The position numbers and the translations under genes are program-made. The notes beneath the pieces are model-generated. The model had not been told where the DNA came from and ran no database searches. It saw only the letters and a list, made by a program, of their open reading frames with translations. DNA of 64,000 nucleotides, taken from the NCBI RefSeq assembly GCF_003330765.1, contig NZ_CP024904.1:248001-312000 (forward strand), read 5' to 3'. This DNA comes from Burkholderia pyrrocinia. GTDB taxonomy: Bacteria; Pseudomonadota; Gammaproteobacteria; Burkholderiales; Burkholderiaceae. Shown here piece by piece: positions 56,015-64,000 of the stretch (the first letter of the stretch is position 1; every line of letters begins with the position of its first letter).

Positions 56015-57363
56015 TTCATCAGCTCCTGTTCGTATTCCCGGGTGCGCCTCTCGACCTCGTCCCAGGTCTCCGACTGCAGCAGGTCGGCCCAGCGGCGGTA
56101 CATCCCGCGCGCGGCCGTTTCCGAGAAAATGTAGTTCGTGATGCCGGGAATCCCGTCGCCGCGCACGCGCTCGCCGCCGAGCCCCATTTCCATGCAGAGC
56201 CGTGTCTTGCGCGCACGGCTGCCGCGCAGCACTTTCTGCACTTCCACCCAGTTCTCCGAATCGTCCTGTTCGAGGAAGCCGGCCGGCCCGAACGCGCGCG
56301 TTGCGCTGCGCTCGAACGCGGCCTTCACGTCGTCGGACGCTTCCTTGTCGGCGATGCAGAACGCCCACACCTCGACCTGGTTCGGGCCGCGCGGATGCCA
56401 CACGCGCAGCGTCGCGGTGCCGTTCAGCCAGGACATCGTCGGGAACAGGTTGTTGTGGCCCGCGAGCCGTCGAGCACGCACGTCGCCGAGGCGGGCCTTC
56501 GCTTCGTCGTAGGTATCGCGGAAGTATTGCGAGACTTCGCCGTCGACCCATACGTTCGCGTCCGGCTGCTCGGTGAAGAAAAAGCCGCTGCCGTGCCCGG
56601 CCTGACCGTACTGCAACGCATCCTTCGCGGTCTCCCACACCGGGCGCGCAGTCTGTCCGGCGCCGAGCGCCTTGTCGCCGCCCGCCTTCGCGCCGAGCAC
56701 CTCGACCGCTGACGCGTGCGTAAACAGCGCGTGATACTGGTCGCTCGCGAATTGCTCGGCCGGGAATTTCCAGTTGCAGTCGATCACCCACTTGTGCACG
56801 CCGCCGACGATCTCGGTGCCGCCCGCACGGCGATCAAGCACGCCGTCGAGATACCACGCGATGTCACCCATGTACGTGTCGAGATCGGGAGCGGCCGCGT
56901 CCCAGTTGCCGAAGACCAGCCCCTTGTAGATCGCGACCCGCGTCACTTCCTGCAGCCCGAGATGCTGCTTGCAGAGCCCCTGCGGAAACGCGCGTTCCTC
57001 GAGCGGCACGTCGATCAGTGCGCCGTCGGTGCCGTACGACCAGCCGTGATACGGGCATGTGAACGAGCGCGTGTTGCCGGAATCGGCGAAGCTCACGCGC
57101 ATCGAGCGATGCCGGCATTGATTGAGAAACGCCTTCACCGAGCCGTCCTTCTGCCGTACGACGACGATCGGATCCTCGCCCATGTACGTGTTGAAGAAAT
57201 CGCCGGCGTTCGGGATCTGGCTGACGTGCGCGAGGAACAGCCAGCAGCGGCCAAAAATGCGTTCGAGCTCCAGCGCGTAGATCGCCGGGTCGGTATAGAT
57301 CGACGACGTCACGCGACCGTTCTTCGCGTCGACGAGCGCGTCGATATCAAGCTTCTCTGTCAT
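56011..57363 (-). CDS. hcaE: 3-Phenylpropionate/cinnamate dioxygenase alpha subunit
   Basis: This is a 450-residue Rieske oxygenase. The Rieske centre has Cys83-x-His85 (NQCRHR) and Cys103-x2-His106 (CPYHGW). The mononuclear iron site has Asp208, His211 and His216 ([10 protein letters not shown]) plus a later acidic ligand in the DDSENW region. Long stretches match E. coli HcaE (for example [15 protein letters not shown] and [14 protein letters not shown]), so the substrate call is firmer than for most RHOs. The ggaggag site lies eight bases before the ATG. It is the first gene of the operon, divergent from hcaR. Confidence 0.96.
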   Translation of the reverse strand: MTEKLDIDALVDAKNGRVTSSIYTDPAIYALELERIFGRCWLFLAHVSQIPNAGDFFNTYMGEDPIVVVRQKDGSVKAFLNQCRHRSMRVSFADSGNTRSFTCPYHGWSYGTDGALIDVPLEERAFPQGLCKQHLGLQEVTRVAIYKGLVFGNWDAAAPDLDTYMGDIAWYLDGVLDRRAGGTEIVGGVHKWVIDCNWKFPAEQFASDQYHALFTHASAVEVLGAKAGGDKALGAGQTARPVWETAKDALQYGQAGHGSGFFFTEQPDANVWVDGEVSQYFRDTYDEAKARLGDVRARRLAGHNNLFPTMSWLNGTATLRVWHPRGPNQVEVWAFCIADKEASDDVKAAFERSATRAFGPAGFLEQDDSENWVEVQKVLRGSRARKTRLCMEMGLGGERVRGDGIPGITNYIFSETAARGMYRRWADLLQSETWDEVERRTREYEQELMK

Positions 57364-57487
57364 TTGCGTCTCCTCCGTGGCACCATCCGTTCCATACGGA
57401 CAGGCACGCGACGATGATCGTCGGCCACGCATCCGTTGTGAAATAGTTTGTTTGTTTGCCGTTAGACGTTTTGACGATGACAGCCGA
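57364..57487. promoter_or_regulatory. hcaE-hcaR divergent promoter region
   Basis: A 124-base region separates the divergent starts. By family precedent HcaR binds here and activates hcaE with phenylpropionate or cinnamate as inducer. The central part (57435-57475) is AT-rich with repeated gttt units. No perfect LysR box could be fixed by eye. Confidence 0.65.
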
Positions 57488-58381
57488 ATGGAACTCCGAC
57501 ACCTGCGCTATTTCGTGGCCGTCGCCGACGAGCTGAACTTCACACGCGCCGCGCAACGGCTGCATACCGCGCAGCCGTCGCTGAGCCAGCAGATCCGCGA
57601 TCTCGAGGACGAGATCGGCACGCAGTTGCTCGAGCGCTCGAAGCGCAAGGTGGAACTGACGGAAGCGGGCCGCGTGTTCCTGGCGGAAGCACGGCTCGTG
57701 CTCGCGCAAGCCGATCGCGCGGTCGAACGCGCACGGCAGGCAGGCCGCCAGCAGGCGCTGACCGTGAAGATCGGGTTCGTGCCCGCGGCGGAGGTCGCGA
57801 TCTTTCCCGCGATCCTGCCGAAGCTGCGGATGCAGTTCCCGGGCGTGCATGTCGAGCTTCGCAGCCTGCCGACGATGGAGCAGGAAGATGCGCTGTTGCG
57901 CGGCGACATCGATATCGCATTCATGCGCCGGCCGATTCACGCTCCAGGCCTGCACGCGGAAGTCGTGCTGACCGAGCCGCTCGTCGTGCTGATGCCGGCC
58001 GGCCACCCGCTTGCCGCGCACGCACGGGTCGAGCCGGCCATGCTCGACGGTCAGCCGTTCATCCAGACCAACCCTGCGTATGCGGGCCAGCTGTACGACA
58101 TCGTCGGACGGTATTTCGCCGATCATCGGATCGCGCCCGACGTCGTGCAGGTCGCGACGAACATCCTGCTGAACCTGAATCTCGTCGGCATGGGGCTCGG
58201 CGTCGCGTTGCTGCCCGCGTATGTCGACGCGCTCGCGGGCGAATCGATGTGCTGCCGCCCGCTTGCGGACCCCGCGCCCGACATCGACCTGCTGATGGTG
58301 ACGCGCACCGAACCGCATTCGCCGGAGCTCGACGCGCTGATCGACCTGATGCGCCGCGCACCGTTCCGGCGTCACGGCTGA
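57488..58381 (+). CDS. hcaR: LysR-type activator of the hca operon
   Basis: This is a 297-residue LysR protein. The N-terminus [19 protein letters not shown] and the effector-domain segments [19 protein letters not shown] and IGFVPAAEV correspond closely to E. coli HcaR. The ATG at 57488 fits exactly, although the frame is open upstream. It is divergent from hcaE, as in E. coli. Confidence 0.93.
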   Translation: MELRHLRYFVAVADELNFTRAAQRLHTAQPSLSQQIRDLEDEIGTQLLERSKRKVELTEAGRVFLAEARLVLAQADRAVERARQAGRQQALTVKIGFVPAAEVAIFPAILPKLRMQFPGVHVELRSLPTMEQEDALLRGDIDIAFMRRPIHAPGLHAEVVLTEPLVVLMPAGHPLAAHARVEPAMLDGQPFIQTNPAYAGQLYDIVGRYFADHRIAPDVVQVATNILLNLNLVGMGLGVALLPAYVDALAGESMCCRPLADPAPDIDLLMVTRTEPHSPELDALIDLMRRAPFRRHG

Positions 58382-58400
58382 ACGCGGCATACCGACGTGC

Positions 58401-58443
58401 AAAAGCCGCGCCGCATACTGCACGTTGCAGCTCGCGGCGCGGC
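58401..58443 (-). terminator. Terminator for the leftward mhp transcript (bidirectional hairpin)
   Basis: The outer 10-bp stem gccgcgccgc/gcggcgcggc (58405-58414 with 58434-58443) encloses a second perfect stem ctgca-cgt-tgcag (58418-58430). For leftward transcription it is followed by tttt (58404-58401). It lies between the convergent hcaR and mhpC 3' ends. Confidence 0.8.
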
Positions 58444-58483
58444 CCGACAGTCCTGCGCGGCCGTCACACCTGATGCAGGCGCG

Positions 58484-59353
58484 TCAGCCGCCGAGGAATT
58501 CGATCACCATCCGGTTGAACTTCTCCGCATGCTCCCACTGCGCCCAGTGGCCACATCGGCTGAACACGTGCAGTTCGGCGTTCTGCATTCCCCATACGAG
58601 ACGCAGGCCGATGTCGAGCGGCACGAAGCGGTCGTCGCGCCCCCAGATCACGAGCGCAGGCGCCGAAATCTCGCCGAGGCGCGGGCCGTAGTCGGTGAAC
58701 TGCTTCGGATTCGCCGCGAGGCTCTTCACGAAATTCTCGAGATGATCGCGGCGTGCGAGGATGTTCGCGAGGCGCGCCTGCATCAGATCGTCGGTCAGGC
58801 TGCTCGTGTCATACACGAAGATGTTCAGCATCTGCTTCAGGTTGTCGAGCGTCGGCTCGCGATACACCTTCTGCAGCAGCTTGATGCCCTCGGTCGGCAT
58901 CGGCACGAACTGGCTCGGGCCGCCGGTGCCGCCGCCCATCAACACCAGCTTGCCGACCTGCTGCGGATACAGCAGCGCGAACGCGACCGCGCTATGGCCG
59001 CCCATCGAGTTGCCGACGATATGCACGCGCTCGATGTCGAGCGTATCGAGCAGCGCCTTGAGCGCGCGCGCGTTCAGCTCGGAGCGCGAACCCCTGTTGA
59101 CGATCGTGTCGCTCTTGCTCCAGCCCGGGCAGTCGAGCAACACGACGCGATAGCCGGCATCGACGAACGCGCCGACGTTGCGGTGGAAATTCGCCCAGCC
59201 ACTGGCTCCGGGCCCGGAGCCGTGCAGCATCACGACCGTCTCGCGGCCCTGCCCCGCGTCGTTGTAGTGCAGCTTCAGGTCGTGCTCGCCGAGCTTCACC
59301 TGCACGAACCGGCTCGTGCCTTCATCCGTCAATGTGTTTCCCTGCTGCGTCAT
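58484..59353 (-). CDS. mhpC: 2-Hydroxy-6-oxonona-2,4-dienedioate hydrolase
   Basis: This is a 289-residue alpha/beta hydrolase. The nucleophile Ser116 lies in [15 protein letters not shown], Asp in [11 protein letters not shown] and His in [11 protein letters not shown]. Long matches to E. coli MhpC ([17 protein letters not shown]) support the name. It cleaves the meta-ring-fission product of 2,3-dihydroxyphenylpropionate into succinate and 2-hydroxypenta-2,4-dienoate. The start at 59353 has gagg six bases upstream; a longer frame from 59377 is less likely. Confidence 0.95.
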   Translation of the reverse strand: MTQQGNTLTDEGTSRFVQVKLGEHDLKLHYNDAGQGRETVVMLHGSGPGASGWANFHRNVGAFVDAGYRVVLLDCPGWSKSDTIVNRGSRSELNARALKALLDTLDIERVHIVGNSMGGHSAVAFALLYPQQVGKLVLMGGGTGGPSQFVPMPTEGIKLLQKVYREPTLDNLKQMLNIFVYDTSSLTDDLMQARLANILARRDHLENFVKSLAANPKQFTDYGPRLGEISAPALVIWGRDDRFVPLDIGLRLVWGMQNAELHVFSRCGHWAQWEHAEKFNRMVIEFLGG

Positions 59354-59463
59354 GTCGTACCTCGTTCGTTCATGCATCGATCAAGCGAATGCACGCATGC
59401 GCATCCGCCGCTGAAAAACACGAAGCGGCGTGCGGCGGCCGCCTCGTCCCCGAAAAACAACCC

Positions 59464-60693
59464 CTACTCGGCTGAGAGCACGGACACCCCCGCACGATCG
59501 CGAGCGACGACGGTCAACGCCGACAGCGCCGCAACGACGACGAGCGGGATGCTCGACGCCATCAGCATCGTCGTGCTCTCGCCGAGCGCGAGCAGTTGTC
59601 CTGCGACGAACGGACCGAGGATCGAGCCGAGCCGCCCGACCGCGACGGCCGCACCGACGCCCGTGCCGCGCATGCGCGTCGGGTAGATCGCGCTCGCGAG
59701 CGCATACAGCACCGACTGCCCGCCGACCAGGAACATCCCGCACATCAGTGCACCGCCGGCAAGCCACCGGGCATCGCTCGCACCCGTTAGCAGCGCGAGC
59801 GCGCACGCGATACCGACGTACATGCCGACCACCGTACGGCGCCGGCCGATATGATCCATCAGGCTCGCGATGCCGATCGCGCCAAGCCCGCCGCCGACGT
59901 TGAACATCACCTGCACGAAGCTCGATTGCGCATGGGTGAGGCCGCGCGTCATTACCATCGACGGCAGCCAGTTCAGCAGGAAATACAGCACGACGAGCGT
60001 GCCGAGATAGCTGACCCACAACGTGGCCGTCGTCGCCGCGCGGCCTTCACCCCACAACGCGTGCGCCACGCTCGCGTCGGCCGGGCCCGCCGCGTCCGCG
60101 CGCGTCGCGGCGAACTGCGCCGACTCGTTCAGCCATAGCGCGAGTAGCGGCAACACCAGCAGCGGCCCGATCCCGCCGACGTAGAACACGTGCCGCCAGC
60201 CGGCCGGATCGGTGCTGACCACGCCGATCGCGGCGCCGAGCGCCGCGCCGAACGGCATCCCGCAGTACATCGCGCCGACCGCCGTGCTGCGCTGCCGCGG
60301 CGGCACCGCTTCCGAGCACAGTGCGATCAGGTTCGGCATCGCCGCGCCGAGCCCGAGACCGGTCAGGAAACGCGCGGCAAGCAGACTCTCGAAGTTCCAC
60401 ACATGGGTGGTTGCCAGCGAGAACACACCGAACAGCGCGACCGACAGCATCAGCACGCGCTTGCGGCCGAACCGGTCCGCCAGCCGCCCGCCGAGCGCCG
60501 CGCCCGGCAGCAGTCCGAGCGCGCCCATTCCGAATGCCCAGCCCATCTGGGCGGCGCCGAGCGAAAATTCATGCGCCATCCGCGGCGCGGCGATGCCGGC
60601 CGATTGCAGGTCCAGTCCTTCCAGCAACGCGACGAGCAGGCATAAGCCGATCGTGCGTGCACCGCCAGCGCGGCCGTATTCCGACGTGTTCAT
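59464..60693 (-). CDS. mhpT: MFS transporter of the aromatic-acid:H+ symporter family (MhpT-like)
   Basis: This is a 409-residue carrier with twelve predicted membrane segments. AAHS signatures are LLEGLDLQSAGIAAPRM in TM1 and GGRLADRFGRKRVLM after TM2. It sits between mhpC and mhpE with gaps of 110 and 108 bases, and a ggag site precedes the ATG. It likely imports 3-phenylpropionate, cinnamate or hydroxylated forms. MhpT rather than HcaT is chosen from its family, with moderate certainty. Confidence 0.85.
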   Translation of the reverse strand: MNTSEYGRAGGARTIGLCLLVALLEGLDLQSAGIAAPRMAHEFSLGAAQMGWAFGMGALGLLPGAALGGRLADRFGRKRVLMLSVALFGVFSLATTHVWNFESLLAARFLTGLGLGAAMPNLIALCSEAVPPRQRSTAVGAMYCGMPFGAALGAAIGVVSTDPAGWRHVFYVGGIGPLLVLPLLALWLNESAQFAATRADAAGPADASVAHALWGEGRAATTATLWVSYLGTLVVLYFLLNWLPSMVMTRGLTHAQSSFVQVMFNVGGGLGAIGIASLMDHIGRRRTVVGMYVGIACALALLTGASDARWLAGGALMCGMFLVGGQSVLYALASAIYPTRMRGTGVGAAVAVGRLGSILGPFVAGQLLALGESTTMLMASSIPLVVVAALSALTVVARDRAGVSVLSAE

Positions 60694-60801
60694 GAAAAGT
60701 CTCCAATGTGATTGGCATCGCTCTTTGCGGCGATGTCGATGAAGGTGCGGCGGTTGCCGAACACAAACCGAAGGGCCGCGCCGCCACGGCCCCTCGCGGC
60801 G

Positions 60802-61815
60802 TCAACCGTGCGCGCGCTTCAGGTCGAGCGCGACGTCGACGATCATGTCCTCCTGCCCGCCGACCATCCGGCGCTTGCCGAGCTCGACGAGGATGTCGAC
60901 CGTCTTCAGCCCATATTTCTTCGCCGCCGCCTCCGAATGGCGCAGGAAGCTCGAATAGACGCCCGCATAGCCGAGCGCGAGCGTCTCGCGGTCCACGCGA
61001 ACCGGGCGGTCCTGCAGCGGGCGCACGATGTCGTCGGCCGCGTCCATCAGCGTGTAGAGATCCGTGCCGTGGTGCCAGCCCATGCGTTCGGCCGCCGCGA
61101 TGAACACTTCGAGCGGCGCATTGCCGGCGCCGGCGCCCATGCCGGCGAGACTCGCGTCGATCCGGTCGCATCCTTCCTCGACCGCGACGATCGAGTTCGC
61201 GACGCCGAGGCTCAGGTTGTGGTGCGCATGGATGCCCGTCTGCGTGTCCGGCTTCAGCGCGGCCTTGATCGCGCGGAAGCGATCGCGCACGTCGTTCATG
61301 TTCAGCGCGCCGCCGGAATCGACCACGTAGATGCAGGTCGCACCGTAGCTTTCCATCTTCTGCGCCTCGACAGCCAGGTTCTCCGGCGTCGTCATGTGGC
61401 TCATCATCAGGAAGCCGACCGTGTCCATTCCGAGCTCACGCGCGTATTCGATGTGCTGCTTCGAGATGTCCGCTTCCGTGCAATGCGTCGCGACGCGCAC
61501 GACGCGCGCGCCGGCATCGTAGGCGGCCTTCAGGTCGTGGATGGTGCCGATGCCCGGCAGCAGCAGCGTCGCGATCTTCGCGTGCTCGACGACGTCGGCC
61601 ACCGCCTCGATCCATTCGAGATCGCTGTGCGCACCGAAGCCGTAGTTGAAGCTCGATCCTTGCAGGCCGTCGCCGTGCGCGACTTCGATGCTGTCGACTT
61701 TCGCGTGGTCCAGCGCACGCGCAATGTCCTGCACGTTCCGGATCGAGTACTGGTGACGAATCGCGTGGCTGCCGTCGCGCAGCGTGACGTCGGAGATGTA
61801 GAGTTTCTTGCTCAT
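60802..61815 (-). CDS. mhpE: 4-Hydroxy-2-oxovalerate aldolase
   Basis: This is a 337-residue HMGL-like TIM-barrel aldolase, exactly the family length. The N-terminal [15 protein letters not shown] has the metal/substrate Asp and His. [16 protein letters not shown] carries the metal-binding His pair. It splits 4-hydroxy-2-oxovalerate into pyruvate and acetaldehyde and channels acetaldehyde to MhpF, whose gene lies 12 bases upstream. Confidence 0.96.
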   Translation of the reverse strand: MSKKLYISDVTLRDGSHAIRHQYSIRNVQDIARALDHAKVDSIEVAHGDGLQGSSFNYGFGAHSDLEWIEAVADVVEHAKIATLLLPGIGTIHDLKAAYDAGARVVRVATHCTEADISKQHIEYARELGMDTVGFLMMSHMTTPENLAVEAQKMESYGATCIYVVDSGGALNMNDVRDRFRAIKAALKPDTQTGIHAHHNLSLGVANSIVAVEEGCDRIDASLAGMGAGAGNAPLEVFIAAAERMGWHHGTDLYTLMDAADDIVRPLQDRPVRVDRETLALGYAGVYSSFLRHSEAAAKKYGLKTVDILVELGKRRMVGGQEDMIVDVALDLKRAHG

Positions 61816-61827
61816 CGAGAAGCTTCC

Positions 61828-62775
61828 TTACGCACTCAAGCGTTGCAGCGACTGCGCCATGCGCTCGGCGGTCGCGAGTGCGGCGGAGGTCATGATGTCG
61901 AGATTGCCGGCATACGCGGGCAGGTAGTGCGCGGCGCCTTCGACCTCGATGAAGATCGACGTCTTCAGCCCGCTCACGCGGCCGAGGCCCGGGATGTTCA
62001 GCGGCGCGGATGCGGGAATCTCGTCGAACTGCACCGCCTGCTTCAGCCGGTAGCCAGGCACGTACGCCTGCACCGCGCGCGCCATCGCCTCGACGGAGGC
62101 GGCGATCTTCTCCTGATCGGCCGGCTCGGACAGCACGTACACGGTGTCGCGCATCATCACCGGCGGCTCGGCCGGGTTCAGGACGATGATCGCCTTGCCG
62201 TGTGCCGCGCCGCCGACCGCCTCGATCGCCTTCGACGTCGTCTCGGTGAATTCGTCGATGTTTGCGCGCGTGCCGGGCCCGGCCGACTTGCTGCTGATCG
62301 ACGCGACGATCTCCGCGTAGTGGGCCTTCGCGACGCGCGACACGGCCGCGACCATCGGAATCGTCGCCTGCCCGCCGCAGGTGACCATGTTCACGTTCGG
62401 CGCATCGAGGTGCGCGTCGAGGTTGACGACCGGCACGCAGTACGGGCCGATCGCCGCGGGCGTCAGGTCGATGCAGCGGATGCCGGGCTTCAGCGCGCGC
62501 AGGAAGGCGTCGTTCTTCACGTGCGCACCGGCCGACGTCGCGTCGAACACGAAGTCGATGTCGTCGAATACCGGCAGCCGCGCAAGACCTTCGACGCCTT
62601 CATGCGTGGTCGCGATGCCGAGGCGGGCCGCACGAGCGAGGCCGTCGGACGCCGGATCGATGCCGACCATTGCGGCCACTTCGAGATGCTTCGCGTGCCG
62701 CATGATCTTGATCATCAGGTCGGTGCCAATGTTGCCCGAGCCGATGATCGCGGCCTTGAGTTTCTGAACGCTCAT
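61828..62775 (-). CDS. mhpF: Acetaldehyde dehydrogenase (acylating)
   Basis: This is a 315-residue enzyme with the NAD motif [14 protein letters not shown] at the N-terminus and the catalytic Cys133 in [12 protein letters not shown]. It turns acetaldehyde, NAD and CoA into acetyl-CoA in complex with MhpE. The ATG at 62775 is chosen because it gives the family N-terminus [10 protein letters not shown]; the frame is open ~66 codons upstream. It lies eight bases after the mhpD stop. Confidence 0.96.
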   Translation of the reverse strand: MSVQKLKAAIIGSGNIGTDLMIKIMRHAKHLEVAAMVGIDPASDGLARAARLGIATTHEGVEGLARLPVFDDIDFVFDATSAGAHVKNDAFLRALKPGIRCIDLTPAAIGPYCVPVVNLDAHLDAPNVNMVTCGGQATIPMVAAVSRVAKAHYAEIVASISSKSAGPGTRANIDEFTETTSKAIEAVGGAAHGKAIIVLNPAEPPVMMRDTVYVLSEPADQEKIAASVEAMARAVQAYVPGYRLKQAVQFDEIPASAPLNIPGLGRVSGLKTSIFIEVEGAAHYLPAYAGNLDIMTSAALATAERMAQSLQRLSA

Positions 62776-62783
62776 GGAAATCC

Positions 62784-63563
62784 TCAATCGATGAAGGTGG
62801 CGCGCACGCCGCCGAGGCCGGCGATCTGCGCGGTGAACGTGCCGGGCGACTTGACGGCGACCATCGGCCCGAGCGCGCCGGTCAGGATCACGTCGCCCGC
62901 GCGCAACGGCGTGCCGTGTCGCACCATCCGGTCGGCGAGCCAGACGGCCGCGTTCAGCGGATTGCCGAGGCACGCCGTGCCGCTGCCGCGCGACAGCACC
63001 TCTCCGTCCGACGACAACGTCATCTCGCAGCCCGCGAGATCGACATCCTTCAGCGGCACCGGCCGGCTGCCGAGCACGAACAGCGCGCTCGACGCGTTGT
63101 CCGCGACGGTGTCGACGAAGCGGATATCCCAGTCCTTGATGCGGCTGTCGACCACTTCGATCGCCGCGAGCGCATACGCGGTTGCGCGCTGCAGGTCGGC
63201 GAAGGTGTGCTTCTCGTGCACGAGATCCTGTTCGAGTACGAGCGCGATCTCGGCTTCGACCTTCGGCTGGATCAACCGCGACAGGCGCATCGGTTCGGCA
63301 TCGCCGTAGGCCATCGATGCGAACAGCGTGCCGAAATCGGGCTGGTCGACACCGAGCTGCTTCTGCACCGCGAGCGAGGTCAGGCCGATCTTGCGGCCCA
63401 CCACCCGTTCGCGCCGCAACGCGGCGTTCGCCTGCTGGATCGCGTACGCGGCTTCGGCGCTCTGCTCGCCGATCTCCGCGCGCAGCGGATCGATCGCGGT
63501 TCGTTCTCGTTCGGCGTCGCGCAGGCGGTTTGCCAGCGCGTCGATCTGTTGTTGGGTCAGCAT
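62784..63563 (-). CDS. mhpD: 2-Keto-4-pentenoate (2-hydroxypentadienoate) hydratase
   Basis: This is a 259-residue hydratase of the FAA-hydrolase-related fold. Conserved segments are [18 protein letters not shown] near residue 57, the metal-binding [15 protein letters not shown] near residue 101 and [14 protein letters not shown] near residue 132. The start at 63563 has aaggag eight bases upstream, so the ATG at 63581 is not needed. It lies four bases after mhpB. Confidence 0.95.
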   Translation of the reverse strand: MLTQQQIDALANRLRDAERERTAIDPLRAEIGEQSAEAAYAIQQANAALRRERVVGRKIGLTSLAVQKQLGVDQPDFGTLFASMAYGDAEPMRLSRLIQPKVEAEIALVLEQDLVHEKHTFADLQRATAYALAAIEVVDSRIKDWDIRFVDTVADNASSALFVLGSRPVPLKDVDLAGCEMTLSSDGEVLSRGSGTACLGNPLNAAVWLADRMVRHGTPLRAGDVILTGALGPMVAVKSPGTFTAQIAGLGGVRATFID

Positions 63564-63567
63564 GTCG

Positions 63568-64000
63568 TCACTCCTTGTCATTCGATCTCGGCGCGGGGTC
63601 GCCCGCGGACCAGCCGTGCATCGCGGCGAAGCCCGCGATCCATTCCGGAATCGGTCGGTAGAAATCCCGCACCGCGCGATACGGGCCTGCGGCCGCCAGC
63701 GCGGCGAACGCGGCGACCCACGCGCGGATCTCGTGCGCGGACTTGCCGCCGTCGCGTGTGATCGCGTCGTTGGTCATCCCGTCAACGGCCTTCAGTTCGC
63801 CGCGCACAAGCACGTCGAGAAATGCCTGGTCCCATTCGGGATTGAGCGCGTGCAACGGGCTGTCACCCGCGGCGAACGCGCGCGCGGCGGCGACCGTGCG
63901 CGCCTGGCGCGCGGCACGCGCGTCGGCGTCCGGATTGCGGCCGGCGATCAGCCGCTCGGCCATCTCGGGGCTTGCGGTCGCGAGTTCCGGCACCGGCGGC
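63568..64000 (-). CDS. mhpB: 2,3-Dihydroxyphenylpropionate 1,2-dioxygenase, C-terminal part (cut by window end)
   Basis: About 144 codons from the 3' end are visible and the frame runs out of the window. PPVPELATASPEMAERL and the ending SAHEIRAWVAAFAAL and YRPIPEWIAGFAAMHGW match the C-terminal third of E. coli MhpB, an LigB-type extradiol dioxygenase that cleaves the catechol ring using Fe(II). The metal ligands lie in the missing N-terminal part. It is the most upstream mhp gene seen, with mhpD following by four bases. Confidence 0.92.
   Translation of the reverse strand, partial: PPVPELATASPEMAERLIAGRNPDADARAARQARTVAAARAFAAGDSPLHALNPEWDQAFLDVLVRGELKAVDGMTNDAITRDGGKSAHEIRAWVAAFAALAAAGPYRAVRDFYRPIPEWIAGFAAMHGWSAGDPAPRSNDKE

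Noticed and set aside
60712..63309. An 865-codon open frame on the + strand opposite mhpT/mhpE/mhpF/mhpD
   Set aside because: It is antisense to conserved mhp genes and shows the same Arg/His/Val-rich shadow composition.

Overview
The window is high-GC DNA from a Burkholderia-like betaproteobacterium, probably a secondary chromosome of a Burkholderia cepacia complex member. This assignment rests on the gene content (a Burkholderia-type YadA-anchored adhesin, several MFS and LysR catabolic modules, an hca/mhp phenylpropionate cluster) and on composition. It is an inference, because no rRNA, tRNA or other phylogenetic marker is present.

Layout. 1-2244 is the C-terminal part of a trimeric autotransporter adhesin. 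2420-7578 is a small catabolic module: HTH-citrate synthase, VOC protein, MFS transporter and SDR, with a divergent 2-hydroxyacid dehydrogenase. The intergenic region there carries two matching 17-bp palindromes. 7650-8840 is a scar zone with a remnant choline/betaine-binding protein gene and an internally deleted M4 metalloprotease. 8872-38170 is a catabolic island with codon use and GC visibly lower than its flanks. It holds a FadB-like fusion protein, two acyl-CoA dehydrogenases, an acyl-CoA synthetase, two HSD10-type SDRs, a PaaG-like and a classical enoyl-CoA hydratase, a thiolase and an alpha-methylacyl-CoA racemase. It also holds an APH-type kinase, a tannase-family lipoprotein esterase, a porin, a complete branched-chain-type ABC importer and TetR and LAL-LuxR regulators. 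38212-44875 is an RND efflux system with a divergent TetR. 45223-48200 is a junk and junction zone: a low-GC class 3 lipase, an IS-transposase/nuclease chimera and a frameshifted acyl-CoA synthetase pseudogene. 48397-52799 is a C4/tricarboxylate uptake module (LysR, DctA, an orphan ModA-like binding protein, a CitA-like symporter). 53126-64000 is a near-complete 3-phenylpropionate/cinnamate degradation cluster (hcaEFCBD, hcaR, mhpC, mhpT, mhpE, mhpF, mhpD, and mhpB cut by the window end).

How the genes work together. The hca/mhp block is a textbook meta-cleavage pathway rearranged into one locus. HcaEFCD dihydroxylates the ring, HcaB rearomatises the diol, and MhpB cleaves it. MhpC releases succinate, and MhpDEF converts hydroxypentadienoate to pyruvate and acetyl-CoA. 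No mhpA hydroxylase is needed or seen. The island at 8.9-38.2 kb is the most novel part. Its enzymes fit uptake, CoA-activation, alpha-methyl epimerisation and beta-oxidation of a branched carboxylic acid, possibly released from an ester outside the cell. An ACAD10/11-type dehydrogenase plus a separate APH-fold kinase suggests that it can also remove a 4-hydroxy group through a phosphorylated intermediate. The actual substrate cannot be read from the sequence.
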